64,000 nt of DNA. It comes from Ornithodoros turicata. Its lineage: Eukaryota > Arthropoda > Arachnida > Ixodida > Argasidae. The position numbers and the translations under genes are program-made. Position 1 is the stretch's first letter. Each line of letters opens with the position of its first letter. Under the pieces are notes generated by a model. The model was not told the DNA's origin, searched no databases, and was given only the letters and a program-made list of their open reading frames with translations. This document shows positions 22,684 through 35,215 of the stretch, one piece after another. Location: positions 35,098,573 to 35,162,572 of the forward strand of contig NC_088206.1 of NCBI RefSeq assembly GCF_037126465.1, given 5' to 3'.

Positions 22684-23808
22684 AGTGTGCCGTGCGCTTT
22701 TTGCTAATCGGGACAAGGTCGTGATGTCGGAAGCCACGACGAGGACGGAAAAGAAAGATAGAGAGGATTTCTGGAAGTTCCTGCGCGTATAGGCAAGATG
22801 ACACTCACAATGACAATTTGTTATGAAATGCTCTCACTCCGAGATCCAGACTGACAGAACCACGAGCTGAAGGTCACTTCCAGAGGAATGGGACATCAGA
22901 GACCCAGTTCGCGGCATGCTGATCTGTGCTTGGGCGAAGTCTGGGGCCGTGGTTAGTGACGACCAGGATGAGCACAACAGACCCGAATTATACAGACGAC
23001 CAAACTGAAAACCTCCATTCGCACTTTACGTTCCAAGCAGCTGTATGGTCCAGGCAGACACATTTTTCTCCTCTACCCTGCTTTTCTTCCCTTTTCTTCT
23101 TCTCTTTTGCCTTTTTCCTCCTTCTCCACTGATGTCCAAGGATATGGGAAACGTTATGCAGCCTCTTTGCAGTTTTATTTCATTTCCCCTGACTGTGCAA
23201 GTAAATGAAGCGTTTTGCACCACCACAACGTGGTCTGAAATTTGTAAGCCCAGGGTGACAGAAAATAACAAAAACAGGTTGCGGCTTCGTTTCGCAATTT
23301 CCGCGTAATGTCGGTAGGCTATAACATGCCGACACCAACGTGTTTCAACCGCGTCTTGTCCAACCTAGGTTTTTGTGTTACGAGGAATTTCATTTATTAT
23401 ATGCGAAAGCATTGCAGAAATCACACGAAACGACTGGTGACTAACCCTTCGCCCGACAACAACACAGCACGGAACAGCAACAGATCGACGAAGACGTTCA
23501 GGAGACGTCTGGACAGCCTGTGCGCATTCAAAAACCGCGCCACTAATTGTTCCGTCTGGCTGAGCGCGATATGCGTGTTTACATTATTGGACTTGGCATG
23601 GGTGAGCACGAGCGGTCATATGTTTGCACAAGATTTCGCTTGACCCGTCGCGCGCAAAGAGAAAACAAAAATAACACAAAAAGAAGACGTTACATCAGCG
23701 GTACCGCATTTCCAAGCAAACGCCAAAATGTTGTGAAGCGGTGTCTGCGCGAACCATTTCGCTCGCTGCGCCATCCCTCGATTGTAGACGACGAAGTACC
23801 GGCTCTGA
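22684..23808. other. E1 interior, no supported gene
   Basis: Includes a pyrimidine-rich tract (23060-23130) and unrelated overlapping ORFs of 60-132 codons without recognisable domains. Confidence 0.35.
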
Positions 23809-24179
23809 TGCACCGCCTTAAGTGATAAAATAGTGCGCCTGCTCGGGGAAACGGTAACGGATCGCGCGCGTCGCGTCCCGAGAATGGGGCCCGCGTGCGG
23901 CTCGCGTGGGGCGTGGGCGTTCGGGCGCACTGTTTTATCACTTAAACGGAAGCAGAGCTGACATTGTTGTACCCTGGCGATAAATCTTTTTATTCCAGCG
24001 CCAGCAGAATGCATTCAGAAAAGGCTTCGGGTGTGTAAGGTCAGCCCAAGGCGTGTTGATGGGAGCACACTGCTCTGTTGGGTCTCTATAGTATTCTTGC
24101 AAAATATATGGGTGCAAGAAAATAAAAGGAAAACGAAGAAGACAATTCACTCCTGTATGATGATCGCTGCGTAGAAGCA
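23809..24179 (-). repeat. E1 inner right arm (inverted copy of 20250-20497)
   Basis: This is an inverted match to the inner part of the left arm, interrupted by a 120-bp MITE at a TTAA. Similarity ends at CGCTGCGTAGAAGCA (24179); the continuation of the arm is found only at 28195 and, as another copy, at about 27383. Confidence 0.85.
23822..23941. mobile_element. 120-bp MITE with TTAA target duplication
   Basis: The termini GTGATAAAATAGTGCGC and inverted GCGCACTGTTTTATCAC are flanked by TTAA on both sides (23818-23821 and 23942-23945). The opposite arm of E1 keeps the unoccupied site, with a single TTAA, near 20483-20487, which proves insertion. TTAA duplications are made by piggyBac and Kolobok transposases; which one mobilised this element cannot be told. 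Confidence 0.85.
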
Positions 24180-27100
24180 CGGCACCGTTTTCTTCGTGGA
24201 GGTATAGCGAACATGCATTCCTTTCTTTCTTTTTTGGTTCGCGTCGGTCGAGTGGCGATATCCTATTACATCCGGAACGAGGACCTATCGCTTTGCGATC
24301 GCATACAAGAGTGAGCCATCTTTTGACGATGGTAGGATAATTATTGACCTGAGGAATAATATGGATTTATGTGGTTGTGAGAATAGACTTTGTGTTTGTG
24401 AGTGTGAAAATATGAGTGTGAGTCTGTGTGTGCACGCAGGCGCGCGCGGTTTTCTGAACCAGGGATCCCACTTGACAAGTAAGTTCTTTGTGTGTGCCTT
24501 TTAATGTGACACGAGTGATACATTTATGTACTATTGCGTGGAACAGTGGTTTAAAAAATAAGGGTAGCAGCGCTTGCATTGCTATCTGTAGGATAGACCG
24601 AGAGCGTTTTTAATGGAATTGCCTCGCGAACCTGGTGAAGTCTTTGTTTTGGGCAGGCTATTTTATGAGAGCCGGTCCTGTTGCGTTGCATTTGATACGC
24701 TTTCCTGAAGCAGTGTGCTTTGTTCTTGTAGTGTGGTTTACGCCTTTATCAATAGAAATGAATAGAAGAGTTTGTTTGTTTGTTAGTATGTGTCTGTCAC
24801 GTTCATAGCGCTATTCAAGCTTTATTTTCTTTGCAAAAATTCAGCCTTTATGGTATTAAGCTGTTCGAGTAGAAGTGACTTTCCCTGCTCGCTTAAAGTA
24901 AATTGTGCATCCCTGTCCTGTGCTTTCTTCACGCAGGGACAATGCAAATGAGTATTTAGCATTATGCAATAATTATCTGATAGCAGAAATGGGTGTCTTT
25001 GTCACAGTTTATTAGTGTGTGCATCGTTATTTTATTTTTTATTTTTTTCTCTTATAGCTATGCGAGCAAAAGTGCGTGTAATTTTTCGTTGCTCTTTTCT
25101 TATTTTCTCTACTTTTATGTAGAAGAAAGCCTCCTGCGTAAAAGGTTTGTTGGGTGTTCGATATCTTGACGAAGTAAGCAGTGCTTAATTTTGCAGGTTT
25201 TTGAGCAGAAATGCTGGTATCTGAGCACGGAGTAAAAATTTCTATATTTCTCTGCTCCCTAAGGAAATTTGTACGTCGTTTTCCAAGCAGACCGCGTTTA
25301 GTTTACGCGAGATAGAAAAGTGAAGTTGTGTATGCTCTATGATGATCCGCCACAGGCTTAGGCCTTTTCCCCGACGAGCAGTGTTTTTGTATGCGATGTC
25401 GCATGTCTGGACTTGTTCAGTAGTGTTGAAATTTTTACCCTTCGCTAATATCTTGTTGCTGTCGTCTTGTGTTAGACATTGAGCTTCGTAGCGATGTGCA
25501 GTAACGCTACGATTATTCCTGAGCGCTCCGTGTGTTTAATGCGTTGTCCTCTGTGCGTGCGTGCATGCGTGTGCTTTTTTCCTGATTTGTGACGTCATCA
25601 TGGCATGTCTGGACTTGTTTAGCAGTGTTGCAGTTCTTCTCGCTGCTAGTATCTTGTTGGTGTCATGTTGTGCTAGCCGCGTGGCGAAGTGTGGTGACCT
25701 GAGGTCCTAAGCCTTTTCCCTGCTCCCCTAAGGAAATTTGTGTATCCCTGTCCTGTGCTTGCCTTACGCAAGGGCAATGCGTCTGTGTATGTGGCACTAT
25801 CAGATACCAGACATGAGTGTCTTTTTCTTAGTTTATTAGCATATGCTTCAGGTTTTTTAAGTCAAGCACAAGTGCGCGCAATTTTTCGCTGCTCTCTTCC
25901 TCAAATAACCGATTTTACGCAGAAGAAAGTCGCATGGTACAGCTGAGAATAGGGTTTCTCTGATTGTTTGTTAGATGTTGTTAGGAGCTCGGTATGTTGA
26001 GGAAGTCAGCTGTTAAAGGTATCCGTGAAGAAATGCTTGCATCTGAGCGCAGGATAGGAATTCCTGAAGCACGGCACCCTCAGTGTAAATTAATTATTTT
26101 GGATGTGAGTCTGCTTCACTGTATGACAAGGCTGAAATGGGAAGAGAGAAAAAATTGGAGCGCTTCGTTAATAGCGATCCAAGTATTAGGGCAATTATAC
26201 TTTCCATAGAAAGTAGAATTTTAATGGGCTCCTAAAATTATAGTTTAGTAGTAGTTTTTCTAAACTGCAATGCAATAATCATTAATATAGTATAGGAATG
26301 CCATCGTGTTCCCGTAAAGGCGTTCTGTCTTGTGCTTTGGCGTGCGCGAATGGAACTTTGCTCCCGGCTTTCGCGCCTTTTTGCTCGCAATGCGCGAATG
26401 GAACTTTGCCCCCGGCTTTCGCGCCTTTTTGCTTGCAGGTGTAGCCTCAGACAACGAATGTATGAGCATAGAAAGGGTTATGTATTACATAAGCCTGGAG
26501 GTGATGTTGAGTGGACTCACTTATTATGTTAAAGAGCAGTGGTAGTTTACTGTAATTCTAATGACCATGATGAGCCTTTGAGGTGAAAATCGTTAATATG
26601 CACGGCGCTTTTTTGTTGAATTTTAATGAGAGAATGAATGTCATTAAGAGTAGGACAAAGGAAATAATCTTGCGATTCAATGAATAATAGGAGTCTTTGC
26701 CGCTGTCTTCTGCTTCAGACAGGATGTGATGACATCACGCAGTCTGTAGCAATGCATTGACCATTACTGGAAAAAAGTGTAGCAATAGAAAAATGGTGTG
26801 TATTGTCCCGGACGGATTTATGATGAGCACTGTTTTTGAATAAGAGGAGTGCGTGTGCTTAGAAATAGTTTGATGCTGGTTTTCTTCTTTGTTTCTTTTT
26901 GCTTTTTCCCCCCTTGTTGTCTGACAAACATGCGCTGACATGCTCTGACCTGTTCTGACATGCTTTCCTTCTACATGTAGTTTTTTTTTCTTTTTGTACA
27001 AGGAATATTCTTGACGATGACGATAGTGCTGCCTTGAATGGGAGTAGAGCTATTCTTAATAATTTTGCGATTCATTTAGTTCAGAGAGTAACCGCGAGGG

Positions 27101-28194
27101 GGACAGCTGTGTGACTTTATTCAGGAGGAACAAAGCGTCATTATTCAGTTAGGTACATGGCTCTTGGCTGGGATGGACATGTCTTGCTGAACCATTATTT
27201 TGTTTTTTCCTGTACAGTAAGACTTTGGGAATGAAATGCTACAATCTCCTCTTGTCTATGGTGTTTTTCTGCAATAGTTCCCTATGCAATCATTATAGTA
27301 GAATAAAGGAAATAATCTAGGGATAGTGATTCAATAAATAACAGGTCCCCTGTCTACAGCATAAGCGTCCTTGAGCCACGCACCTGCATGATGACGTCAT
27401 ACCGCAACACTATTGTTTCAGGTCGACCTTGTCTAGAGGAGCATTAGTGGAAAAAAACAGTGTAGCCGTGAGATAATAGGGTGACGTCACGACCAATGAG
27501 AACGGCCTGCAGGGGGCGCAAGGATTCACTTCTCTCTTGGACACTGGCGGGTCTGGACACGTTAATTATGATCCTAGCAATTGCGTTGGCCGGCAGAGGA
27601 AGAGCTTAGTTTCGCTGGGGTTCTGTCTGCCTCTGATGGGGTGCAGATGTGTGGTTCGTCACTGGTGAATGATGTTCGACGATGCAGGTGGATTTTGTGA
27701 CGAGCGGATTTCCAATGGGGGAATGCTGTGAACGTGAAAAATGATGGTGAGTGTCTTTTCACTCTGTTCAAGTATTTGTTTTCCTCTGTTGCCCAGCAGT
27801 CGTGCAATTTGTCCTGACGTGTTCTGACATGCCCCGATATGCATGCTTTCCTTTGTTGACGCTTTGTATTTTTTCTTTTTTGACAAGGAACATTGTTGTC
27901 TTGACGATAGTGCTGCCCTGAGTTCTGCGCTCCTGGTTACCCGTACTCTGTGTTGATTTGTTGAGTGCCTAGTCCTCTTATTTGCCATTGATGGAGTTAC
28001 GTGTTAGGATATTTTGTTCTTTTGCAAGTCTCATTTAGTAAGACTTTGGAATTCCTACGATCAGCTTTCATGCATGGTGCTCTTCTGCAATAGTTTCCTA
28101 TTCAATCGTTATAGAAGAATAAATGAAATAATCTTGGGATAGTGATTCAATAAATAATAAGTCCCCTGTCTAGAGCACACACGTTCTTGAGCCA
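24180..28194. repeat. E1 internal amplified units, degenerate tandem copies
   Basis: Diverged direct repeats fill this interval. The block around 24883-25230 recurs at about 25710-26060 (period about 830 bp). Blocks at about 26930-27540 recur at about 27810-28340, and both relate to the E1 arm (the GAGGAGCATTAGTGGAAAAA block is present at about 27440 and 28250). A short direct repeat with GGAACTTTGC near 26350-26420 is also present. No gene is supported. The pattern suggests unequal exchange or replication slippage within one arm. Confidence 0.6.
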
Positions 28195-29334
28195 CGCAGG
28201 TGCATGATGACGTCATACCGTGGCTTCATTGCAGATTGACCTTGTCTAGAGGAGCATTAGTGGAAAAAAACAGGGTAGCCCTGAGACAATAGGATGACGT
28301 CACGACCAATGAGAACGGCCAGCAGGGGGCGCAGGAATGCTCTTCTCTCTTAGCCTCTCGGAGGTGGTCGCCCCAGAGGGCGCTAGGAGCGCGCATGCGT
28401 AGCGGCCGCGGAGCGGCGTCCCAGTCAGTTTCTCGCTGACTGTCACGGAGAGCAGTCGCATCGGTCTGCACTCCTGCTGTGGTGAGCTGATTTGTTGTGT
28501 AACTAATGCTTTCGCCAACTTTCTTCCCGCTTTGTTTGCGATTTTCGTGCCAGTGCACGTCGGGTGCTGGTTGCTGTTGTCCGGGCATCCCCGCCATTTT
28601 CTATCTTCTTCTGCCTTGGGAACGGGAGTAGCGCTGGTGTGATTCTTAATAATTTTGTTGTGAGATTAGTTGAGAAAATAACCGCTAGGGGGTGCAGCTG
28701 CGGGGCTTTATACAGAAGAAAAAAACCATTACGAGTCAGTTCTCTGCCTGGCTGTCGGATAGAGCAGTCGCATCGTTCTGCGCTCCTGTTGTGGTGGGAT
28801 CATTTGTTGTGTAACTAATTCTATTTTCTTGTTAGCTATTGATGGTTTGCATACTCTTCCTTTCCCAGTCTCTGTATTACGAGTGTTTTTCTCCTTGCAT
28901 GTCCAGAGCTGTCCTAACTTGCCCAGACATGCCATGATGACAGCACAGCTGACGTCACAGGATGTCCGGAACGTGTGGTCACAGCTGTGATGCTTTGCAG
29001 CCTGCCTCTGTGCTCCGTTACCCAGCGATGGTCAGTGACCGTTCCAGACCGCTTTCTTCAAGATGGCGTTGTTGATCTTCAACTAAACTTCTTCTCTCCA
29101 CTCTATTTCTATCTTTTTATTTTATTTTCTACCTATTTTTTTATTTTTTATCAGCTCAACTAGCCCACAACTCACACAGTGGTCTGGACACGTCTTAGAT
29201 GCTCCCCAGTTAGTGTAATGACTCACTGAATGATCCTAATTACTGTGGGAGGTCCCAAATTGCTCTAATTGCTCATTAATGGCGTCCCGGCCACTGTGTG
29301 AGTCGTGGGCAAGTTGAGCTGACTATATACTACT
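28195..29334 (-). repeat. E1 right terminal inverted repeat
   Basis: About 1.14 kb inverted match to 19108-20247, ending at 29334 next to the GTTATT duplication. The outermost 20 bp differ from the left end at few positions. Confidence 0.88.
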
Positions 29335-29422
29335 GTTATTCCAAATGAAACTTTGACGGTTGTATGTGTACAGTACTCGTGAATGTTGTTTTGGCTAAGT
29401 TTCGGAATCGCCCCGGCTGTAC

Positions 29423-29535
29423 GAGACCGTCCCTTTAAAGCGCACTGCTTGAGACAAGTTGACTCTCCCCAATGCAGTCACTGCGGTGCTGTAGAAGATC
29501 TAGAGCACATTCTTCTCCATTGCCCACACTACTAA
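29423..29535 (+). pseudogene. LINE reverse-transcriptase 3' end fragment
   Basis: The frame contains CSHCGAVEDLEHILLHCPHY, the Cys-Cys..His..Cys motif found at the C-terminus of many jockey/I-type LINE ORF2 proteins, and then a stop (29533-29535). Possible degenerate continuation runs to about 29830. The RT core is absent, so the copy is 5'-truncated. It begins about 90 bp outside the E1 right end. Confidence 0.55.
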
Positions 29536-29539
29536 CCTT

Positions 29540-31369
29540 CCCGAGCCGTACTCTGCGGTTCCGTTAACGAGCCAGATTCTCGCCCCCCTCTCTCACAAAA
29601 TTGCTTGGTCCCTGGCCACATCCAGCCCACCAACGCTCTGCCCTCAAATCTCTCTTCACCTTTCTGGATATCATAGGACTTCGATCCTTACTGTGAAGGG
29701 GCTCATTATTTCATTCCCCGCATCACCACTAGCAATAGGGTTGTTCGGCTGGGCCAGAGGGCGCTCCTGTTTACGGCAGTCAGCGCCACTTGTGGTGATT
29801 GTGCTAAGTTTTCAAAAGTAGCGTGTTCTATCATCACGCACATGGTATGCGTGTGCTGTGTCAGAATGGCCAAGTTGTGTTGCGCTTTTGAATAAGGCGA
29901 AAGGGACCGAGGATTGTTTGCCCATCAAGTCGGAAGAAGGGAAACCGTCAACAGCGGCGCGTTTTTGGCGCATGGCTGAATATTCTCGGACAGGCTCGAA
30001 ATACGAGTAAAATGTGGCTCCCAGGTGCCGTCGATCTAGTAGCTCTGAGCGAAACCTGACTGAAGAATAAAGCCTGAATGCATACAGTTGGGCATATCTG
30101 GTTTCAAATGTTTTACTCAGGTTTACAAAGAGGGTGTGAGAGCCGGTGGAGTAATGATTTATGAAATGAATGGAGCTAGCACTATGTATGTTTGTCAGCA
30201 GCCAGTAGTCGGCTCTTTTATGAGCGTTACATTCTTTCTTTTCTCTTTTTGCTTACTCCAAACCAAGCTACCACTTGTCACATATCCGTGACTGTTTCGG
30301 AAGAGAGGAATATGGGAGTCAGATAGAGTTTAATCAACAATAAACTCTATTTGATTGATTGATTGAGATCAAAACAGTCATCAGGACAAGAATTTAGATG
30401 TATTTGCGGCTGAGATTATTGACTTTGAGACACTAGACTGTGAATGGGAACTAACTTAATGAGAGACACGTCTCGAGTACAATACAACTTTCATAATCCA
30501 AGGACCAATTGCAAGGACTCCCGGATGGATCCTGCGTAGGATGATCATTTTGGGATTCACATGCACTCGCGACATCTCATACATCTCCTGTGCTTGCGAA
30601 GCACTCGCTGCCTACGAATTTGTTCCACCTATATATGTAGAATATCTAACTAAGGATAAAAAAAAATAAATGCATAATCCACATTACTCATGATTTTCAC
30701 ATGGTACTACGCAGCCAGAGACATAGGTCTACGTCTATGACAGAATGGCGTAGACGCAGGCAAGCTGGTGGACGAAATTAATTATGAAAAAAAGCGTCGG
30801 GCACGAAGCAGATACAATGGCCGAACATCTCAAGTTTATAAGCTTGCAAAATCACACAGCTATCAGCTTGAGTTTAAATGTAAAGAAAAACAGATAACAG
30901 ATATGATAAACAGATATGATACAGGTACGCTCGGGTGTTCTTGTGCATTTCGTGCGTTTTATAACAGTAACGTGGTCCAGGCTTTTATTTTTCCCGTTCC
31001 CCGGGCTGCACATTCTCTGATATTGCACGGAAACAGACTGTGGAAGATCGTGCACAGCGCATGTAATCACATGCTTCGCCTGACGACTCTACTCTGAAAC
31101 TTTTCCTCTCCGTACTACCAGGGGAGAAAGGCGGCGCTAGTGTCGCGCTGCCAAACTCCAGGTATTGCCCCTGGCGATGAAACTCCCCATTCATCATCTC
31201 GCAATAAAATTGTTGTTTGTTGTAATGAGAAATGGGGATTTTTTTTAAGGAAACCAAATCGAGAATGTCCCACATTTCCGTCGTCGTACGGAACACTAAG
31301 ACAATAATACTTTGAATATGTGGTCAATGGGCTGAATCCGTATTCCAGCCCATTACAACATGAAAGGTG
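29540..31369. other. Stretch with no supported gene
   Basis: Includes a short TTGATTGATTGATT repeat near 30350 with the inverted TTTAATCAACAATAAA block beside it. A 109-codon ORF at 30768-31097 is of unknown meaning. The left boundary of the AT-rich complex is at 31370. Confidence 0.35.
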
Positions 31370-31790
31370 AGTAGTAGGAGGGGGTTGAGAAGGACACCAT
31401 GGGTGAGAGTTAGAAACCTGGACCCCTGCCCTGAGCCCTGCGCGTATTTTTCCCCGCGCGTCGCGTGTGCGGAGGGTTGTCCGCGCGCTTATCGGCGGGG
31501 GAGGGCTGCGCGTGCGCTCATCCTAGCGTATTTTTCAGCCTGGGCAGACTTCTTTGGCCATACATGGGCCGACTTCACATATTTTTTCCGATACAACAGG
31601 TGAGCGGTTTACATGCAGAGACATGCAAAGGATAGCAATACACAAAAGTACAAGTGAAAATATATTTATTAAAATCAATAGTGCAAGGAATTATGCTGTG
31701 ACTCTGTGTGAATGGGAAAAACCCAGCCAAAAAACCTGAAGCAGAAGGAACACAATATATCTAACAAAGCATATACTTATTAAAGGTATG
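31370..31790 (+). repeat. E2 left terminal inverted repeat, GC-rich end
   Basis: Pairs with 53560-54149. Both contain the blocks CCTGAGCCCTGCGCGTATTTT, GAGGGTTGTCCGCGCGCTTAT and copies of GAAGTCGGCCCA, then pass into AT-rich sequence. There are indels between the arms. Confidence 0.75.
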
Positions 31791-33850
31791 ATACAATAGC
31801 ATTCAATAGGTATCACAGATCAAACACAATATTTTTTATTAACTGTAATCACACAAGCTTTCAATGAATCAGAAAAGATAGCACAGTTAATCAAAGAAGA
31901 TATTCTTGATCAATACAATTACAATCAAAATTACAAGTTTTATTATAAAAAGTCTGAGACGTGAGAACCTGATAGATGTAAGTAATTTGGAGCACGATAT
32001 GGAAGCTAACTTTAATATTCCAACGTGACACAAATTTAATTAATCAGTTTCTTATGAAGTGAATAGCGCAGACATAAGGAAATAATTCGAATCAACACAT
32101 AGCATTAATATAGAACCAATCATCCAACATGTAGGGAAATAATAGCTACACCATATCAAAACGAGAAACAGTCACAACATTTAATCAAAGAAGATATTCT
32201 TAATCAATATGATTATAAACAAAATTACAAGTTGTATTATAAAAAGTCTAATATTCCTATACGTGAGAACCATCAGTGCAATAGCGGGAAGTTCTGATAG
32301 TTGTATGTAATTAAATGTGAACAGCACAGACCCTGGAAGGCCATGGGACAAGAACACAAGAGGAAAAAAAAAATCTATACCACTACATTGATTAATCAAA
32401 ACAACAGAGGAGGAGAATAATCTATCGTTTTAAGTATCATAAAATCATCCTCGTGACATAATCTAATCGAACACTATACAATTTTCATTCTAAGAGTCAC
32501 TAAAAACCTTACTTTGTTTTATGAATCCAACACAGAAAATATATTAAAAAATGAACTTCACCGCATAGCACGCTCCTAGCCAACAACCAGCTCTAATAAT
32601 ATCTGCCCTGATTTGTTGAAGACGGGAGGCGTACGCCTGTCTTGTGACATTTATGAACATTTTCGAGCGCAATAGGGAAGATAAGTTGATTATTCCAACA
32701 TTACACAATTAATCAATTTCTTATTAAGTAAACAGCATAGACATACAGAAATAATGAGAAACAAAACAATCAACAGCTAGCATTAATAGAGAGCCAAAAC
32801 AATGCACAATCCAACATGTAAACAACAGACACATGCAGGAAAATAATTGAAAAAGAATCTATCAAAACGAAAACATGCACGGAGCTAGCACTGAATAGCA
32901 GAGAAACACTTTGAACGGCACACCATCCAAACGTAAACAATAGCACACACGCAAGGAAATAATGAGAAACACGATCAACAGCCAGAGAACCAAACAGAGT
33001 AATCTAGCATTCAGAAAATCAGAAGAAAAAAATCAAACTCATCAGAAAATAGACATGTTAAAAATCAACTTCACCACATAGCACGCTCCTAGCCAACAAC
33101 CAGATCTAATGATATCTGCCCTGATTTGTTGAAGACGGGTGCCAATAGATGTATGGAAGACCACGGAACACGAATGACACGAACACAAGAGGAAATAAAA
33201 TCTATACCAATACAAAGAAGTTATTCTTAATCAAAACAACATAGTAATCTATCATTCAGAAAATCAGAAGAAAAAATCAAACCCATCAGAAAATAGACAT
33301 GTTAAAAATGAACTTCACCATATAGCACGCTCCTAGCCAACAACCAGATCTAATTTTATCTTGTTGATGGATTTGTTGAAGACGGGTGCCGATAGATGTA
33401 TGGAAGACCACGGAACACGAACGACAAGAACACAAGAGGAAATAAAATATATACCACTACAAAGAAGATATTCTTAATCAATATGATGACAATCAAATTA
33501 CAAATTGTATTATAAAAAGTCTAATATTTCTATACGTGAGAACCATCATTGCAATAGCGTGAATATATGTCATAACATTTCGAGCGCAATCTCAGTTTCA
33601 TATTCCAACATTACTCAACTTTTAATTAATCCATTTCTTATTAAGTGAACAGCACAGACGTAAGGAAAGAACGAGAAACAACACAATCAACAGCTACAAT
33701 TAATAGAGAGCCAAACCTGCGCACCATCCAACACATAGAGAAATAATAGCTAATCAATCTATCAAAAGGCGAAATAGCACAGACTTAGCGCTGAAGAACA
33801 GAGGAACACGCGGCGACACGTAAACAACAACAGAGGAAAATCATTTATCA
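31791..33850 (+). repeat. E2 left arm, non-coding repeat array
   Basis: About 2 kb of AT-rich sequence with at least three copies of an 80-90-bp block containing GCACGCTCCTAGCCAACAAC and GATTTGTTGAAGACGGG, at about 32550, 33058 and 33303. Other copies are at about 36580 and, inverted, at 52950-53050 and at 42133-42166 plus 52035-52090 (split by the gypsy). No gene is supported. Confidence 0.7.
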
Positions 33851-35215
33851 TTGAACCATCATAAAATCGACCAACATACAATTTTCATTCTAACAAACAC
33901 TGCAAACCTTGATGGAGGTATCCAAGACATAGAAAATATACACTGTTTTCATCTCGGTTTTCACTCTTTTCCTCAAAGCCGGGAGACTTTGTCTCTATCT
34001 ATATGACCAAGCTCCCATGCTTTATCACTCAAAGGGTTGGGGGCTATACTCCTTCGTCCAGCAAACAGGACGTTCTAGAGGTCAGATAAGATAGTTCAAA
34101 GGCGATATATTTGTGCAGCGCAAATAGATGTCGATATTACTCGCGGGGATCACTATCTTTTCGTATCCTTTCCTTGAAGCGGAAATCTTTCGTCAAAGTG
34201 GTTGACAAGTCGACTAAGTTTGTACAGATGCGATATTGTTATTGAACATGTAGAGAAAGTTCAAATTATTAAATGGTAGCAACAATACTCAATCAAAAAA
34301 CGAGAAACAAATTTAATTACATCAATTTTTGTAATATCTTGCAACAGAAAGTTCTATCGTATAGATGAACCACACAGAAAAATCAAATGTGAAACAACTC
34401 AGAAATATGAGGCATTCCCAACTCAGAGATTATTTTTACATATCTCAATCGAGTGAACAATTGAAACAAATACGACACAATTAATACATCATGCATACAT
34501 AATGTCCAACCCATAGAATATCAGTCGAACCTGAAACAAAACAATAATTAATTGAAACAAATCATTTCTAAGCAAGCAGCGTGAATACACCGTAGAATCT
34601 GTACTGAAACTTGTCATTTTCAATGAATAAACATGATCAACTAGTGGATTCAAGCGATAAAGTGTGATGAAACCCGACGACCCCCAACAACAACATCAGG
34701 TTAGGGAGGGACGGGCTCTAGTATGGCCTTGTACATAGAATCATTGAAAGCGCACATTTTTTCTTACTCATCACATCTTTCTGTAAATCAATTTCCATAA
34801 TTCTCATGGCATGTGGATATTAATAACATTCTAAAAAAATTTAATCAATGAAATGAGCATAGATACGCTTTTAATTAAGTGTAGACGCCACACAGAAATA
34901 TCAAATGTGAAATGCAACTCAGAGGTATGAGGCATTCCCATCTTAGAGATTATTTTTACTTATATCAATCGAGTGAACAATTGAAACAAATGCAAGACAA
35001 TAATTATTTCAGGTAGTAACTTCACAACTCATAGAATATCAGTCGAGTGAATACTTGAAACAGAGTCAAAACAATAATTCTCACGACAGGTGGATATTAT
35101 AGCATTCTCAACCAGATAATAAAATTTTAATCAATAAAATGAGCATAGATATGCTTTTAATTAAGTGTAGACGAGCACTTGAAAACAGAAGAGGCAATTG
35201 CTCTACATTGAAAAG
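33851..35215 (+). repeat. E2 left arm upstream of ORF1
   Basis: Inverted counterpart of 40560-41860. The first 240 bp resemble a decayed coding frame: the right-arm copy keeps an open 82-codon minus-strand frame at 41579-41827, while the left copy has a one-base loss. A block at about 34370-34560 repeats at about 34890-35090 (direct repeat, period about 520 bp, with GAGGCATTCCCA and TTATTTTTAC in both). Confidence 0.6.

Larger units (their letters stand above)
19108..29334. mobile_element. E1: 10.2-kb long-TIR element with 6-bp target duplication
   Basis: Both ends read AGTAGTATATAGTCAGCTC going inward (19108 on the plus strand, 29334 on the minus strand), and both flanks carry GTTATT (19102-19107 and 29335-29340). 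The left arm (19108-20497, about 1.4 kb) matches, in inverted orientation, 28195-29334 and 23809-24179; the right arm is therefore split by about 4 kb of extra sequence. An 84-codon open frame in each arm (19624-19878 minus, 28564-28818 plus) differs at 2 residues, so the arms are closely similar. A 6-bp duplication with long TIRs beginning AG is a known feature of Polinton/Maverick elements, but no polymerase, integrase or capsid gene is present. It may be a non-autonomous derivative; that link is inference. Confidence 0.7.

Noticed and set aside
34370..35090. CRISPR-like array in the E2 repeats
   Set aside because: Repeats are few, long, irregularly spaced and lie in eukaryotic-type DNA.
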